64,000 bases of DNA from Microglena sp. YARC (GCA_022414725.1 CM039462.1:78753421-78817420); one strand, 5' to 3'; numbered from the stretch's first letter, positions 19,205 to 31,899 are shown. Program-made: numbers and translations. Notes: generated by a model from the sequence alone, not told the origin.

Positions 19205-20345
19205 TCACCCATCCCCACCATCATCTCTCACCCCACCCCCTGGGACCCCACCCCCTGGGACCCCACCCCCTGGACCCCACCCCCTGGGACCCCACCCTGG
19301 GACCCCACCCCCACCCTCACTCTCCGAAAACACCCACACGCCAAACCACCTACCCCCCCCCCCCCCCCCCTCCCCCCCACACACACACGTACAGGCACCC
19401 ACACCCACAATTCAACCACACACACCTACATTCACACCCACGTACCTAGAAACCTAGACACCTGCACACACACACACACACCTGCACCTACACAAACACG
19501 CAAACACACACCTACACACACACATACCTACACACACCTGCACATACACACACACATACCTACACACATACCTACACACACACACATACCTACACACACA
19601 CCTGCACACACACACACATACCTACACACATACCTACACACACACCTGCACCTACACAAACACATAAGCACACACACCTGCATACACACACACACATACC
19701 TACACACATACCTAAACACACCCACACCCACCCACACACACATACCTACACACATACCTACACACACACCTGCACCTACACAAACACATAAGCACACACA
19801 CCTGCACATACACACACATACCTACACACGCATGCACCTAACCAACACGCAAACACACGCACGTACCTAGAAACCTAGACACCTGCACACACACACACCT
19901 GCACCTACACAAACACGCAAACACCCACACCCACCCACACACACACACACATACCTACACACATACCTACACACACACCTGCACCTACACAAACACATAA
20001 GCACACACACCTGCATACACACACATACCTACACACACCTGCACCTAACCAACACGCAAACACACACATACACTCAAACACACGCACATACCTACACACA
20101 CCTGCACCTAAACAAACACACAAACACACACTCATACATACATACACACACACACACATACATACACACACCTAAACAAACACACTAACACACAAACACA
20201 TACATACATACAAACACACACACATAACTACACACACCTGCACCTAAACAAACACGCAAACACACACAAACACACAAAACACACACATACCTACACACAC
20301 CTGCACCTAAACCAACGCGCAAACACACACACATACATACACACA
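19205..20345. repeat. CA-rich simple-repeat domain
   Basis: (CACACATACCTA)n, CACCTGCACCTACACAAACA and related units, preceded by CCCTGGGACCCCAC units and a poly(C) run near 19353. Plus strand is almost free of G and T-poor. Open frames here are compositional artefacts. Confidence 0.97.
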
Positions 20346-23300
20346 AAAACCTTCACCGCAGGTTCTGCCTAATGCTGTTGAGCTAGCCCATGCCTGCAGG
20401 CAGTATCAAGGTATCTGCGTGTTAAATGCACATGCATGTGCTTGTGTGTGTGTGCTTGTGTGTGTGCTTGTGTGTGTGTGAGTGTGCTTGTGTGTATATG
20501 TGACCATGTCTGCAGGCAGCATCAAGGTATCTGCATGTTGAATGCGCATGCATGTGCTTGTGTGTGTGTGTGCTTGTGTGTGAGTGTGCATGTACATACG
20601 CCCATGCCTGCAGGAGGAACCAAGTTATCTCCATCTTGACTGCACATGCATGTGTTTGTTTTTGTATGTGTGTTTGTACTTGCGTGTGTGTATGCGTGTG
20701 TGTTTGTTTTTGTGTCCTTGCTTGTGTGAGTTTGTGTATGTGTATGTGTATGTGTATGTGTGTATGTTTGTGTGTATGTGCTTGTGTGTGTATGCTTTTC
20801 TGTGTGTGCTTGCGTCTGTGTGTATGTTTGTGTGTTTGTGCTCGTGTGTATGTATGTTTTTTGTGTGTGTGCTTATGTGTGTTTGTTTGTGTGTATGTTT
20901 GTGTGTTTGTGCTTGTGTGAGTGTGTTTATGTTTTTTGTTTGTGCTTGTGTCTGTGTGTGTATGTTTGTGTGTTTATGCTTGTGTGTATGTTTGTTTTGT
21001 GTTTGTGCTTGTATGTGTTTGTGTGTATATGTTTGTGTGTTTGTATGTGCTTGTGTGTATATATGTTTTTGTGTTTGTGCTTATATGTGTTTGTGTATGT
21101 ATGTTTGTGTGTTTGTACTTGTGTGGATGTATGTTTTGTGTTTTTTCTTATGTGGGTTTGTGTGCGTGTATGTTTGTGTGTTTGTGCTTGTGTGAGTGTG
21201 TGTCTATGCATATAGGCCCATGCATGTAGAGTCAAGATATACCCATGTTGCATGCACATGCATGTATTTGTGTTTGCGTATGCTTTTGTAATTGTGTTTG
21301 TGATTGAGTGTGCATGTGTGTGTATGTGTGCTTGTGTGTGTGCTTGCGTGTTTGGGTGTGTGTATGTGTGTAGGTATGTGTGTGTGTGTATGTGTGTGTA
21401 GTTGTAGGTGTGTGTGTGTAGTTGTAGGTGTGTGTAGTTGTAGGTGTGTGTGGTTGTAGGTGTGTGTGTGTAGGTGTGTGTGGTTGTGGTTTAATACCTG
21501 CAGGCAGAACCAAGGTATCTTCATCTTGACCGCACATGCATGTGTTTGTGCATGTTTTGTATGTGTGTTTGTGCATGTTTTGTATGTGTGTTTGTGCATG
21601 TTTTGTATGTGTGTTTGTGCATGTTTTGTATGCGTGTTTGTGCATGTTTTGTATGTGTGTTTGTGCATGTTTTGTATGTGTGTTTGTGCATGTTTTGTAT
21701 GTGTGTTTGTGCATGTTTTGTATGTGTGTTTGTGCATGTTTTGTATGTGTGTTTGTGCATGTTTTGTATGTGTGTTTGTGCATGTTTTGTATGTGTGTTT
21801 GTGCATGTTTTGTATGTGTGTTTGTGCATGTTTTGTATGTGTGTTTGTGCATGTTTTGTATGTGTGTTTGTGCATGTTTTGTATGTGTGTTTGTGCTTGT
21901 GTGTATGTATGTGTCTGTGTGTGTCTGTGTGTGTATATGTGTGAGTGTGTGCGTGTGTGTGTTTGTGGATGTGTGTGTGTGTCTCCATGCATATAGACCC
22001 TAAATGCATGTAGAGTCATGGTATCCCCAAGTTGCCTGCACATGCATGTAGAGTCATGGTATCCCCAAGTTGCCTGCACATGCATGTAGAGTCATGGTAT
22101 CCCCAAGTTGCCTGCACATGCATGTAGAGTCATGGTATCCCCAAGTTGCCTGCACATGCATGTAGAGTCATGGTATCCCCAAGTTGCCTGCACATGCATG
22201 TAGAGTCATGGTATCCCAAGTTGCCTGCACATGCATGTAGAGTCATGGTATCCCCAAGTTGCCTGCACATGCATGTAGAGTCATGGTATCCCCAAGTTGC
22301 CTGCACATGCATGTAGAGTCATGGTATCCCCAAGTTGCCTGCACATGCATGTATTTGTGTGTTGCGTATTGTTTTGTATGTGTGTTTGTGATTTTGCTTG
22401 TGTGTGCACGTGTATGATGGGGTGTGCATGTGTGTGCTTGTGTGTGAAAGTGTGTGCAAGTGTGTGCTTGTGTGAGCACGTATGTGCTTGTACGTGTATA
22501 TATATGCCCATGCCTGCAGTCATATGCATGTATGTATGTTACAGTCTAGGGGTAGTCCAAAATACGCTAAAGGGACTTGCCCAACAGTATAGGAAGGGAA
22601 AATGACTGATGTTATGAACCCCAAACAATCGACTGACGGGGGCCCTGAGTTCGTGCTACAGTGATAATTTAATTCTACAATATTATTAAATCGTCATCTC
22701 AGCTGGGAATGTCATAACCAAGGTATCTCCATCTTGACTGCACACGCATGTGTATGTGATCGTGTTTTTGTTTGTGTGTATATGTGTGTGTGTGCCTGTG
22801 TTTGTTTGTGTGTGTATGTGTATGTGTATGTATAAGTGTTTGTGTGTGTGTGTGTGTGTGTGTCCATGCATATCAGCCCATGCTTATAGGTCGAATCAAG
22901 GTGTCCGCAAGTTCCCCACGCACGCGTGTGTGTGTGCATATGTATATGCAAATGTGTTTGTTTTTGTATGTGTGCGTGTGTGTGCTTGTGTGTGTGTCCA
23001 TTCATATAGACCCATGCATGTAGGTCAAATCAAGGCATCCGCAAGTTTCCCACGCTTGCGTGTGTGTGTATATGTATATGTGATTGTTTTTGTATTTGTG
23101 TGTGTGTATTTGTATATGTATATGTGTTTATTTTTGTATTTGTCCGTGTGTGCATGTCCATGCATATAGTGATATAGGTCCATGCATATAGGTTGAATCG
23201 AGGTATCCCGTGGTTCCCGTGCATGCGTGTGTGTGTGCGTATGTATATGCAAATGTGTTTGTTTTTGTATGTGTGCGTGTGTGTGCTTGTGTGTGTGTCC

Positions 23301-24530
23301 ATGCATATAGGTCCATGCATGTAGGTTGAATCGAGGTATCCGCATGGTTCCCGTGCATGCGTATGTGTATGTATTTGTATGCATATGCATATGTATATGT
23401 ACATGTTTTTGTATGTGTGCATGTGTGCGTGTGTGTGTGTCCATGCATATAGGCCCATGAATATGGGTTGGCAGAATCAAGGTGTCCCCATGTTGCGCAC
23501 ACATGTGTGTGTTTGTGTTTGTGTTTGTTTATGTGTGGTGTGTTTGTTTGTGAATGCATGTGTATTTGTAGTTGTCTGTGGTGTATGTATGTGTGTGTGC
23601 GTTTGGGATTTTTCTTGTGTGTGTATGTGTATGTGTGTGTATATGTCTGTGGTGTATGTATGTGTGTGTGCGTTTGGGATTGTTCTTGTGTGTGTATGTG
23701 TATGTGTGTGTGTGTATGTATGTGTGTATGCATGTTTGTTAGTGTTAGTGTGTATGTGTGTACGTGCGTGTATGTCGGTAGGTGTGCGTGTGTATGTGTT
23801 TCCGTGTGTGTGTATGTATGTGTGTATGTGTGAATTTGTTTGTGTGTATGTGCATGTGCATGTATGTGTGTATTTGTAGATGTGCATGTGTCTGTTTGTG
23901 TGCGTATGTGCTTATGTTTGTGTGTTTGTGCGTGTGTGTATGTATGTATGTGCGTCTATGTGTCTATGTGTTTGTGTGCATGTGTATGTGTGCATGTGTA
24001 TGTGTGCATGTGTGTGTATATACGAGTGTATGTGCATCTGTGTATGTATGCGTGCATGTGTGTATGTATGCGTGCATGTGTATGTGCGTTTGTGTATGCA
24101 TGTGTGTATGTGCATGTTTATATGTATGTGTATGTGTGCGAGTATGTATGCGCATGTGTGTAGGCATGTGTGTATGTGTGCGTGTGTATGTGCGTGTGCG
24201 TATGTGTGTGTGTGTGTATGTATGTGTGTATGTATGTGTGTGTATGTGTGAGTTTGTTTGTTAGTTTGGATGTGCGTGTGTGCATGTGTGTATGTATGTA
24301 TGTATGTGTGTGTATGTATGTCTATGTGTGTATGTATGTATGTGTGTGTATGTATGTCTATGTGTGTATGTATGTATGTATGTGTGTGTATGTATGTTCT
24401 TAATTGTGTATGTGTGTATGTTTGTATGTATGTGTGTGTATGTATGCCCAAACTCTATGTGTGTATGTATGTATGTATGTGTGTGTATGTATGTCTATGT
24501 GTGTATGTGAGTATGTGGGGATGCCCAACT
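20346..24530. repeat. TG-rich simple-repeat domain with recurring core
   Basis: (TG)n/(TGTATG)n blocks separated by about a dozen copies of a ~60-bp core (CATGCATATAGGCCCATG, then CAAGGTATC or CAAGGTGTCC, then GCACATGCATG). Sub-arrays: 24-bp units at 21540-21896 (about 15 copies) and 38-bp units (TGCACATGCATGTAGAGTCA plus TGGTATCCCCAAGTTGCC) at 22000-22350 (about 9). Strand bias is opposite to the CA domain on the left. Confidence 0.96.
22529..22680 (-). repeat. Dispersed SINE-like element with (CATA)n tail, copy B
   Basis: Reverse-complement copy of the element at 338-490, with AAGGGACTTGCCCAA, CTGAGTTCGTGCTAC and GATAATTTAATTCTAC blocks; its tail ends in the TG-rich repeats. Shares the upstream block GTAGAATTAAATT with copy C. 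Confidence 0.7.
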
Positions 24531-24780
24531 CTCTTGATATCATTTCCCAACAATGCACCGTAATCACAAGCTCTCCTGTTTTGAATTCATTTAATCATTT
24601 AATCATTTTTATAATTAACTGGGCACTGCAATCACAAGCTCTCCTGCTTTTAATTTATGTATTCATTCAATCATTTTTACAGGGCACCGTAATCGCAAGC
24701 TCTCTAGCTTTTATAATTTGTAATCATTTTTTAACAGGGCACCGTAATCGCAAGCTCTCCTGTTTTGTATTGTTTGTTAT
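24531..24780. repeat. ~70-bp degenerate tandem repeat
   Basis: Four units sharing GCACCGTAATC(G/A)CAAGCTCTC followed by an A/T-rich spacer (AATCATTTTTA). Confidence 0.85.
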
Positions 24781-24784
24781 GCTA

Positions 24785-25245
24785 ATATATTAATGCAGTG
24801 GTTAAATAATGATCTGTGTATGCTGATATATTAATGCAGTGGTTAAATAATGATCTGTGTATGCTGATATATTAATGCAGTGGTTAAATAATGATCTGTG
24901 TATGCTGATATATTAATGCAGTGGTTAAATAATGATCTGTGTATGCTGATATATTAATGCAGTGGTTAAATAATGATCTGTGTATCCTGGTTGTTATGCC
25001 GCTCTGTTTATGCAGTGTGTAAATAATGATCTGTATATGCAGATCTGTTAAATGAATGATCTGTCTATGCAGTATGTTATGTATGTTTATGCAGTGTGTA
25101 AATAATGATCTGTCTATGCAGTATGTTATGTATGTTTATGCAGTGTGTAAATAATGATCTGTATATGCAGATCTGTTAAATGAATGATCTGTCTATGCAG
25201 TATGTTATGTATGTTTATGCAGTGTGTAAATAATGAATGCTCTAG
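24785..25245. repeat. 41-bp minisatellite and diverged extension
   Basis: Five near-identical units of TGCTGATATATTAATGCAGT plus GGTTAAATAATGATCTGTGTA, followed by variants with TGTTATGTATGTTTATGCAG. Confidence 0.93.
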
Positions 25246-25249
25246 TGGA

Positions 25250-25298
25250 TTATGCAGTGCGGGTACTCTTCGCTCTGATTGAGTGTTGAGTGTTGGTA

Positions 25299-25329
<31 letters not shown>

Positions 25330-26240
25330 ACACACACACACCTCCCCCCAGCTCTCACTCTTCCAGTGCTGGTGCTGTTCACGCTGATTGAGTGTCGAGT
25401 GTCGAGTGTCGAGTTTTGGAAGTTGAGTGTTGAGATACCACCACCACCACCACCACCACCACCTACGAACACACGCACACACACACATCCCCCCACCCTG
25501 CACCCTTTCAGTGCCGGTGCTGTTCACGGTGATTGAGTGTTGATTGTTCAGTGTTCAGTGTTGAAAGTTGAAAGTTGAAAGTTGAAAGTTGAGTGTTCAG
25601 TGTTCAGTGTTCAGTGTTCAGTGGTGAAAGTTGAAAGTTGAGTGTTCAGTGTTCAGTGTTCAGTGTTCAGTGTTCAGTGTTGAAAGTTGAAAGTTGAAAG
25701 TTGAGTGTTCAGTGTTCAGTGTTCAGTGTTCAGTGGTGAAAGTTGAAAGTTGAGTGTTCAGTGTTCAGTGTTCAGTGTTCAGTGTTGAAAGTTGAAAGTT
25801 GAAAGTTGAGTGTTCAGTGTTCAGTGTTCAGTGTTCAGTGTTCAGCGTTGAGTGTTCAGTGTTCAGTGTTCAGTGTTCAGTTTTGAGTGTTGAGTGTTCA
25901 GTGTTCAGTGTTCAGTGCTCAGTGTTGAGTGTTGAGTGTTGAGAGACCCCCCCCACACACACACACACACTCCACACACACATACACACACACTCTTCCC
26001 CCCACCTGGCACTCTTCCAGTGCATGCGCTGTTCACGCTGATCGAGTGTTGACAGTCAATTGTTGAGACCCACCCCCCCCCAAAACACACACACACCACT
26101 TCTCCCACCTCGCACTCTTCTAGTGCAGCGGTGTTCACGCTGATCGATTGTTGACAGTCAATTGTTGAGAGATCCACCACCCACACCCACCCTACCACCC
26201 CACCCCACCCCCACCACCCACCCGCCCCGCCCCACCCCAC
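25250..26240. repeat. GTTCAGT/GTTGAAA heptamer array with poly(C)/(CA) spacers
   Basis: Long stretches of GTTCAGT and GTTGAAA units (25390-25960). They are bracketed by repeats of a ~130-bp segment (CTCTTCCAGTGC..GGTGCTGTTCAC..TGATTGAGTGTT, then a C run and CACACACA) at about 25260, 25370, 25510, 26010, 26110 and 26270. Confidence 0.9.
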
Positions 26241-26394
26241 CCACCCACCCCACCCACACCACTTCTCCCAACTCGCACATCTCCAGTGCAGGTGCTTTTC
26301 ACTGTGATTGAGAGCCTTACAAGCGATGGGAGGGACCGATGTCTGGACCGCAAAATGACAGCACTCATTTGCATTGTATATATCGCACTCATTT

Positions 26395-26775
26395 GTATTG
26401 TATATATCTATATTACTTACATGTATACATAATAATGATATAATAATAATATTATTATTATATATACATAAATAATAATTATATAGTTATTTATTTATAT
26501 TCTTTATATATTATTGTATTTAGGATTGTATTTATCTTATTTATATATTATTGTATTTATCGTTTATATATATTGTATTTATCTTATTTATATATTATTG
26601 TATTTATCGTATTTATGTATTATTGCATTATCTTATTTATAATTATTGTATTTATCGTATTTATAGATTATTGCCTTTTATCTTGTTTATATATTATTGT
26701 ATTATCTTATTTATATATTATTGTATTTATCTTATTTATATATTATTGCATTTATATTTATTTGTCTTGACCGCA
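26395..26775. repeat. AT-rich array (TATTTATCTTATTTATATAT)
   Basis: TATTGTATTTATCTTATTTA-type units. Flanked on both sides by a duplicated segment containing GACCGCAA(A/G)ATGA and CAGCACTCAT. Confidence 0.9.
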
Positions 26776-26923
26776 AGATGACCAGCACTCATGTTCACAT
26801 TTCCATCTGGTCTGCGTTACAGTGCAGGTGTTGTTCACGGGTGATTGAGAGCTTACACGCGATGGGAGGGACCGTTGCCTTGATCACAAGATGTCAAACA
26901 TACATGTCCCCCCTGGCCACCGT

Positions 26924-27199
<276 letters not shown>

Positions 27200-27501
27200 T
27201 AGTACGGTAGCCCGTGTGCCGGTGCCACCCCCCACCCCACCCCCCCACCCAGGCCATGGGTCCTAGTGTGGTTTGGGTTTACATAACGGTAACGCCCTTG
27301 TATGCCCCCCCTCCCCCCCCCCCCCCCCCCCCCCTCTCTTACACACAGTCAAAGAAATCAGCCATCTCAGCCCTTGCTCGACGCTCCCCTGCCTCTCCCC
27401 CCACCCCCCCCCCACCCCCCGCACACACACTTCTTCTCCCTACCTATTCCCCTTCTGCTTCATGTGTGGCCTCCCACCCTGTCATACACACGTACCATCC
27501 C

Positions 27502-27536
<35 letters not shown>

Positions 27537-28401
27537 ATTCTGACCTCTCCCTACCCCCACCCACCCCGTCTACACGCACTCTCTTTCTCTCACCTTCCCC
27601 CCACCACCCTCCCTTCCCCCAACCACCAACACGCACAAACAATCTTCTTCTCCCTACCTCGTACCCTTCACTTCACCCTGTGGGATTCAATCGTGCAGAA
27701 AGAGGGAACCGCTGTGCTTCGAACCTACCAACATTGCGAGCGCTTAGTCGCTCAGATTCCGATCGCCCCGAGAACACCGGACCGGTGCAATTGCATGGCT
27801 ACAAACCTGCAGCTTCGTCTTCTCGTACAGTGCCCCAGTCGAGACTCGATCAACTCAGAACAGCAAAAATCGCAGCAACGTACTTCATATTCTATACAAC
27901 GAAAAGAGCTTGCAAAGATGGGATGCTCGTGGCAAGCGCGAGAGTGTCCAGGGGGACGGAATGGCCATGGCGATCTGAACAAAGGTAATTAATCGCAACT
28001 GGATGCCAATCACTACGAATGTGATGCGATGGCATGGCAAATTGCGCATGCGTGAGATGAATGGTGGCAACGCTCGCAGACGGAGAAAAAAGCATCACGA
28101 TATGAAGGTCTGGCTTGATTATGATCCTGGCATAATTCCTCAGGCTGGGCAGCATCGTCTTAGCGCCTGGATTGGTAACCAGCTTCGTGTTCCTCCTCAG
28201 GCACGGTAGCTCGTTCCTGACCCCTTGCGAGATTACCAGCATGACGTAGCTCCTCGGATCGGGCAGCGCGGGCATCACGTCGACGCTTGTTGGCTATTTC
28301 CCTGTCTTCCTTGCTCTGGCAAGCTCGCTTTGAGCGCTGGCTGGCGTTTTTTGCGGGCCCTCCTGTCCATTATGACCGTTGCCATGCATCATGGTCGCAT
28401 T
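27200..28401. other. C-rich region and unassigned sequence
   Basis: 27200-27660 is C-rich with two poly(C) tracts (about 27307-27335 and 27505-27536). 27670-28400 has balanced composition and some exon-like splice motifs (for example CAAAG|GTAATT near 27986), but no recognisable protein family in any frame. Confidence 0.4.
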
Positions 28402-28737
28402 ATCCGTGAAGAACTGAAAGCTATTATTTCGAGCGCCATGCCAAGCCATATGAGGGTCGGCTGGTGACCTCCGAGGAGAAGATCTTCTGATTCTACATGT
28501 CTTGCCGTCATAGTACAGGAGGAAATTGTGGACTTGCTATGAGCGCGCGCGCTTAGCTTAGCGAATCTGCAGTTTTGGTGTTTGAAAATTCCGCTAGGCG
28601 GGGAGTTGCTAGTTTGGTGAACGAAAAGTCGGTTGCAAGTCGGTTACACTTCGCACGTGGGCACGCGATGATGGCACCACCACGACCACCACGACCACCG
28701 CGACCACCACGACCATGATTTCTTTATATATGTACTA
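28402..28737. repeat. Dispersed element with ACCACGACC microsatellite, copy 1
   Basis: About 330 bp shared with 29844-30167: CCGTGAAG, TATTATT(T/C)CGAGCGCC, GACCTCC(G/A)AGGAGA, GCTTAGC, AAGTCGGTTGCAAGTCGGTT, (ACCACG)n and CATGATTTCTTTAT. Both copies are followed by TA-rich sequence. Confidence 0.7.
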
Positions 28738-29141
28738 GTACGGTAGCCCGTGTGGCCGGTGGCCACACAGACACACATCACCCCTACCCCAATCATAATA
28801 GGGTGCCCGTGGGGCTGGGTTACAGAATGGGCTACACATATGTCCTCACCTCCACCCCGGCTCTCATAAACACAGTCATCATGTTTCCCCACTTCAAATG
28901 CTGACGCATCTGCCCCCCCCCTCACCCCCCCCCCCCCCCCCCCCCCCCCCCCAGCACCAACTAACCACACACTAATCCCTCCCATGCATCCCCCCCCTCA
29001 CACACAAACAGTCCCCACTCTGCCCAAACCTCGATCCAGGCCCAATCTAAAATTTGCCTCACCCCTTTACCCGCCAACACACATGCACTTCCCTGCTTCT
29101 CCGTTCCCATTAATCTGATCTTCTCTCGGCCACTTTAGCAG
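28738..29141. other. C-rich intergenic sequence
   Basis: Contains ACGGTAGCCCGTGTGGCCGG (also at 27203-27225) and a poly(C) run at about 28915-28952. No gene features were recognised. Confidence 0.5.
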
Positions 29142-29446
29142 ATGGGTTTAACAGAAGCGATTATGATGTTTCCAGCTGAGTTCGAAATCGCGCAGACGTT
29201 TAGACGTTTCGTCAGACGACGCGGAAATGCGAAGACTTTTGGAAATTGCAAACGAACGTCTGCGCAGTTTCAGACTCAGCTTGAAAGATCGGAATTGCGC
29301 GAGAGCAGAGGGGCTTACCTGTAGCTTCCTCTTCGCGCATAGATACATAGTTGGGCGTGCAAGCTGTTTCCCGAAAGGGCCTTTGCTCGGTCAACTCTGT
29401 CACGCACTCGCTACAGCTCAGCGCGAAAATAACCTTATCGTTGCAG

Positions 29447-29604
29447 GGTGTGAGTGGTGTGGGGTGGGGGGGAAGATCTTGAAGAGGTATTGCACGCGGT
29501 GCAAGGAGCACGCAGCAAGAAGGAAGTTGGACGTCGGAAAGAACGTCACAGGGTTGCAGGGACTTAGATCGTGCAGAGATACCATGAGCCGCGCCTGTGT
29601 CTAA
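29447..29604 (+). CDS. Possible terminal exon with CxxC...CxxC motif
   Basis: Preceded by TTATCGTTGCAG, a plausible acceptor. The open frame carries GCEWCGVGGKILKRYCTRCK, i.e. two CxxC pairs as in small zinc-binding folds, then a basic stretch and a stop (29602). No upstream exon was found and the family is not recognised. It could also be chance coding in a GC-rich stretch. Confidence 0.25.
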
Positions 29605-29843
29605 GCTCGCAGCAAGATGAATTTATCAATAGAGCCTGCAGAAAGGCTGGAGAATGGAAGTCAACTACCTCCAATCAAGAATCAGGCGATGTGATAGCGA
29701 CTCAGGCTATGTGATAGCATAATGCGATGACGAATGTAATGCTGAGATGAAGAAAGAAGTGCGCATGCGTGAGCCAAGTGAAAGTCAAGGGCCAGCCGAA
29801 TCATGAGCCGAAGTGAAAGTTCTAGAGCACGAGCCGCAGGTCG

Positions 29844-30167
29844 CTCCGTGAAGCAATACACTGAAAATTATTATTCCGAGCGCCGTGCAAAGCGATCTGA
29901 GGGCCAGCAAATGACCTCCAAGGAGAGGATCTCCTCACTCATTTCATTGCAATTCATTGCAGTCGCAGTTGTGGACATGAAATGAGCACGCGCGCATAGC
30001 TTAGCGCATCTGCTGTTTCGGCAATTGAAATCACTGGGCGAAGACTTGGGTGTACGGAAAGTCGGTTGCAAGTCGGTTACCCTTCGCACGACCGTGGCAC
30101 GTGGGTACGTGATGATGACACCACCACGACCACGACCACGACCGCGACCACGACCATGATTTCTTTA
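29844..30167. repeat. Dispersed element with ACCACGACC microsatellite, copy 2
   Basis: Second copy of the element at 28402-28737, about 1.4 kb away in the same orientation, with scattered substitutions. Followed by a (TA)n tract to about 30238. Confidence 0.7.
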
Positions 30168-30169
30168 TT

Positions 30170-30236
<67 letters not shown>

Positions 30237-30248
30237 ACCTACTGACCG

Positions 30249-30991
30249 TACCGTACTGTCAGCAAAATTTAAAACCGTGAAATCGAGTTCCAGGGCAAAA
30301 TTAGGGTTTGAGCCCCTGGGCTCCACATAGGGCTTACTACCCCTGCCGCCCTTGATCCTTCTCCGCAACTGAGCAATACATAAACACTGTGTGCTCTTGT
30401 TTATGAGATGCCTTAGTTGCAGGTCCTAGGACTCCAATTAACTGAGCAGCTAGCTGAGCAACACATGAACACTGTGTGCTCTTGTTTATGAGATGCCTTA
30501 GTTGCAGGTCCTAGAACTCCAATTAACTGAGCAGCTAGCTGAGCAACACATGAACACTGTGTGCTCTTGTTTATGAGATGCCTTAGTTGCAGGTCCTAGA
30601 ACTCAAATTATCTGAGCAGGAAATTAGTGAATAAATGAGTTGATGCAGAGTACTACCCTACTTGTAGACCCTACAACCGTGTACCTTGATACAACAGTAC
30701 ATGGTCTACGGTAATAGTATGAACACTACTACCTATACCACACTCATGAGTACCGGTACACAATGTTATCACAAGTCTGTATTGTGATTTTAAGAACAGG
30801 CAATGAATGAGTGTAACATGTCCAGGTTAAAACATGCAAATGGATTTTAAAAAAAATTGAACCGTGAAATGTGTAACGTCAAATTTTATCCCTCCGGAAA
30901 AAACGTCAAATTAAAACGTGAAATTATAATACCCCCCCTCAAAATGACCGTGAAATCTCCCGAAGCGTTAAATTTTGCTATCAGTACGGTA
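30249..30991. mobile_element. 743-bp non-autonomous DNA transposon with 24-bp inverted ends
   Basis: TACCGTACTGTCAGCAAAAT... at 30249-30272 and its complement at 30968-30991 match at about 22 of 24 positions. Both termini begin with TA, which may be a TA target duplication. A further inverted block ACCGTGAAAT/ATTTCACGGT lies just inside. The interior holds an 85-bp tandem repeat and no coding region. TA target use would suggest the Tc1/mariner-like group, but this is uncertain. Confidence 0.7.
30367..30620. repeat. 85-bp tandem repeat, three units
   Basis: Units with GAACACTGTGTGCTCTTGTT and TATGAGATGCCTTAGTTGCA; nearly identical. Located inside the 30249-30991 element. Confidence 0.95.
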
Positions 30992-31047
30992 TCTATCTAT
31001 CTATCTATCTATCTATATGTATATATATATTTACGTAATTGTATACA

Positions 31048-31395
31048 TAACTTTATATTGGAGTTTGGTTCGCTTGTAAGGCTCTTAATCAATATACCAA
31101 TAGGTTCAGGATAGTTGTGCTCATCTATGTTTTTACATACCGAGTTGAAAACATATTGGCAGAAGATGTTTTGGTCAGTCTAATGTCATCACCCTACATG
31201 ACTAGTGGCGGCATGAGTTCCGCCCTGTCTTCTGGCGGTAGAGAACGGGCTGCTACTTTATCTGGACAATGCTACCATGGCGGTTGACAGTGACCGCTCA
31301 CACTAAAGTGCACCTGTAGGGATTCGAACCCAGCACCCTACAAAACTTTCTTGTTGCTTCGACTCGATGCATTGCTAACAGATCCAGAGGCTTGC
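31048..31395 (-). mobile_element. SINE family 2, full-length copy
   Basis: Reading the minus strand, a tRNA-like head with a perfect B box (GGTTCGAATCC, 31318-31330 region) is followed by CAACCGCCATGGTAGC. That block resembles the body of SINE family 1 (CAACCGCGATGGTAGC). A distinct 3' part is shared with 26924-27086 and ends near a TATA-rich tract. The two SINE families share a core but carry different tRNA heads. Confidence 0.7.
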
Positions 31396-31439
31396 GCCAG
31401 GCTGACACTGCTCATACTTTCACCGCCAATATAATGCAC

Positions 31440-31545
31440 TGTGTGAGAAGATTCAGACCTGGATTTTAGACCTGGATTCTAGACCTGGATTTTAGAGTCT
31501 GGATTTTAGACCTGGACTTTAGAGTCTGGTATTCGAGGATGCAAT
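31440..31545. repeat. GATTTTAGACCTG short tandem repeat
   Basis: About seven units of GGATTTTAGACCT / GGATTTTAGAGTCT. Confidence 0.85.
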
Positions 31546-31754
31546 AATGCAGCAGGATAGTGTTACTTCAACTACACGATACTATTATCATCCCCCCTCA
31601 TCACCACCATCACCATTACTCCCCCCCCTCACCATTTCTACCACCACTATCATCTCACCCCCCGAAGTTAAACTTACAGTATCCTGCACACCGTTTGAGG
31701 GTGCAGCAGTACAGCAGGATTCTGTAAGTACCACCATGATGGTAGTTCCATTAT

Positions 31755-31786
31755 TATTATTATTAATTATATTATTATTATTATTA

Positions 31787-31828
<42 letters not shown>

Positions 31829-31842
31829 TATTATTATACCTA
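31755..31842. repeat. (ATT)n microsatellite
   Basis: Almost pure ATT triplets with two interruptions. Confidence 0.95.
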
Positions 31843-31899
31843 TTATAAAGCTATCACATACACAAATATAGAAACTGATGCGGGCACTAGCAAATATCA

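Noticed and set aside
19205..24530. Cys/Val-rich and Thr/His-rich open frames
   Set aside because: They are translations of CA/TG simple repeats, present on both strands without coding features.
31665..31722. Upstream exon of the hydrolase (EVKLTVSC... followed by GTAAGT)
   Set aside because: The frame is open and a donor follows, but the peptide matches no part of the isochorismatase fold, and a similar sequence near 31535 suggests a local duplication.
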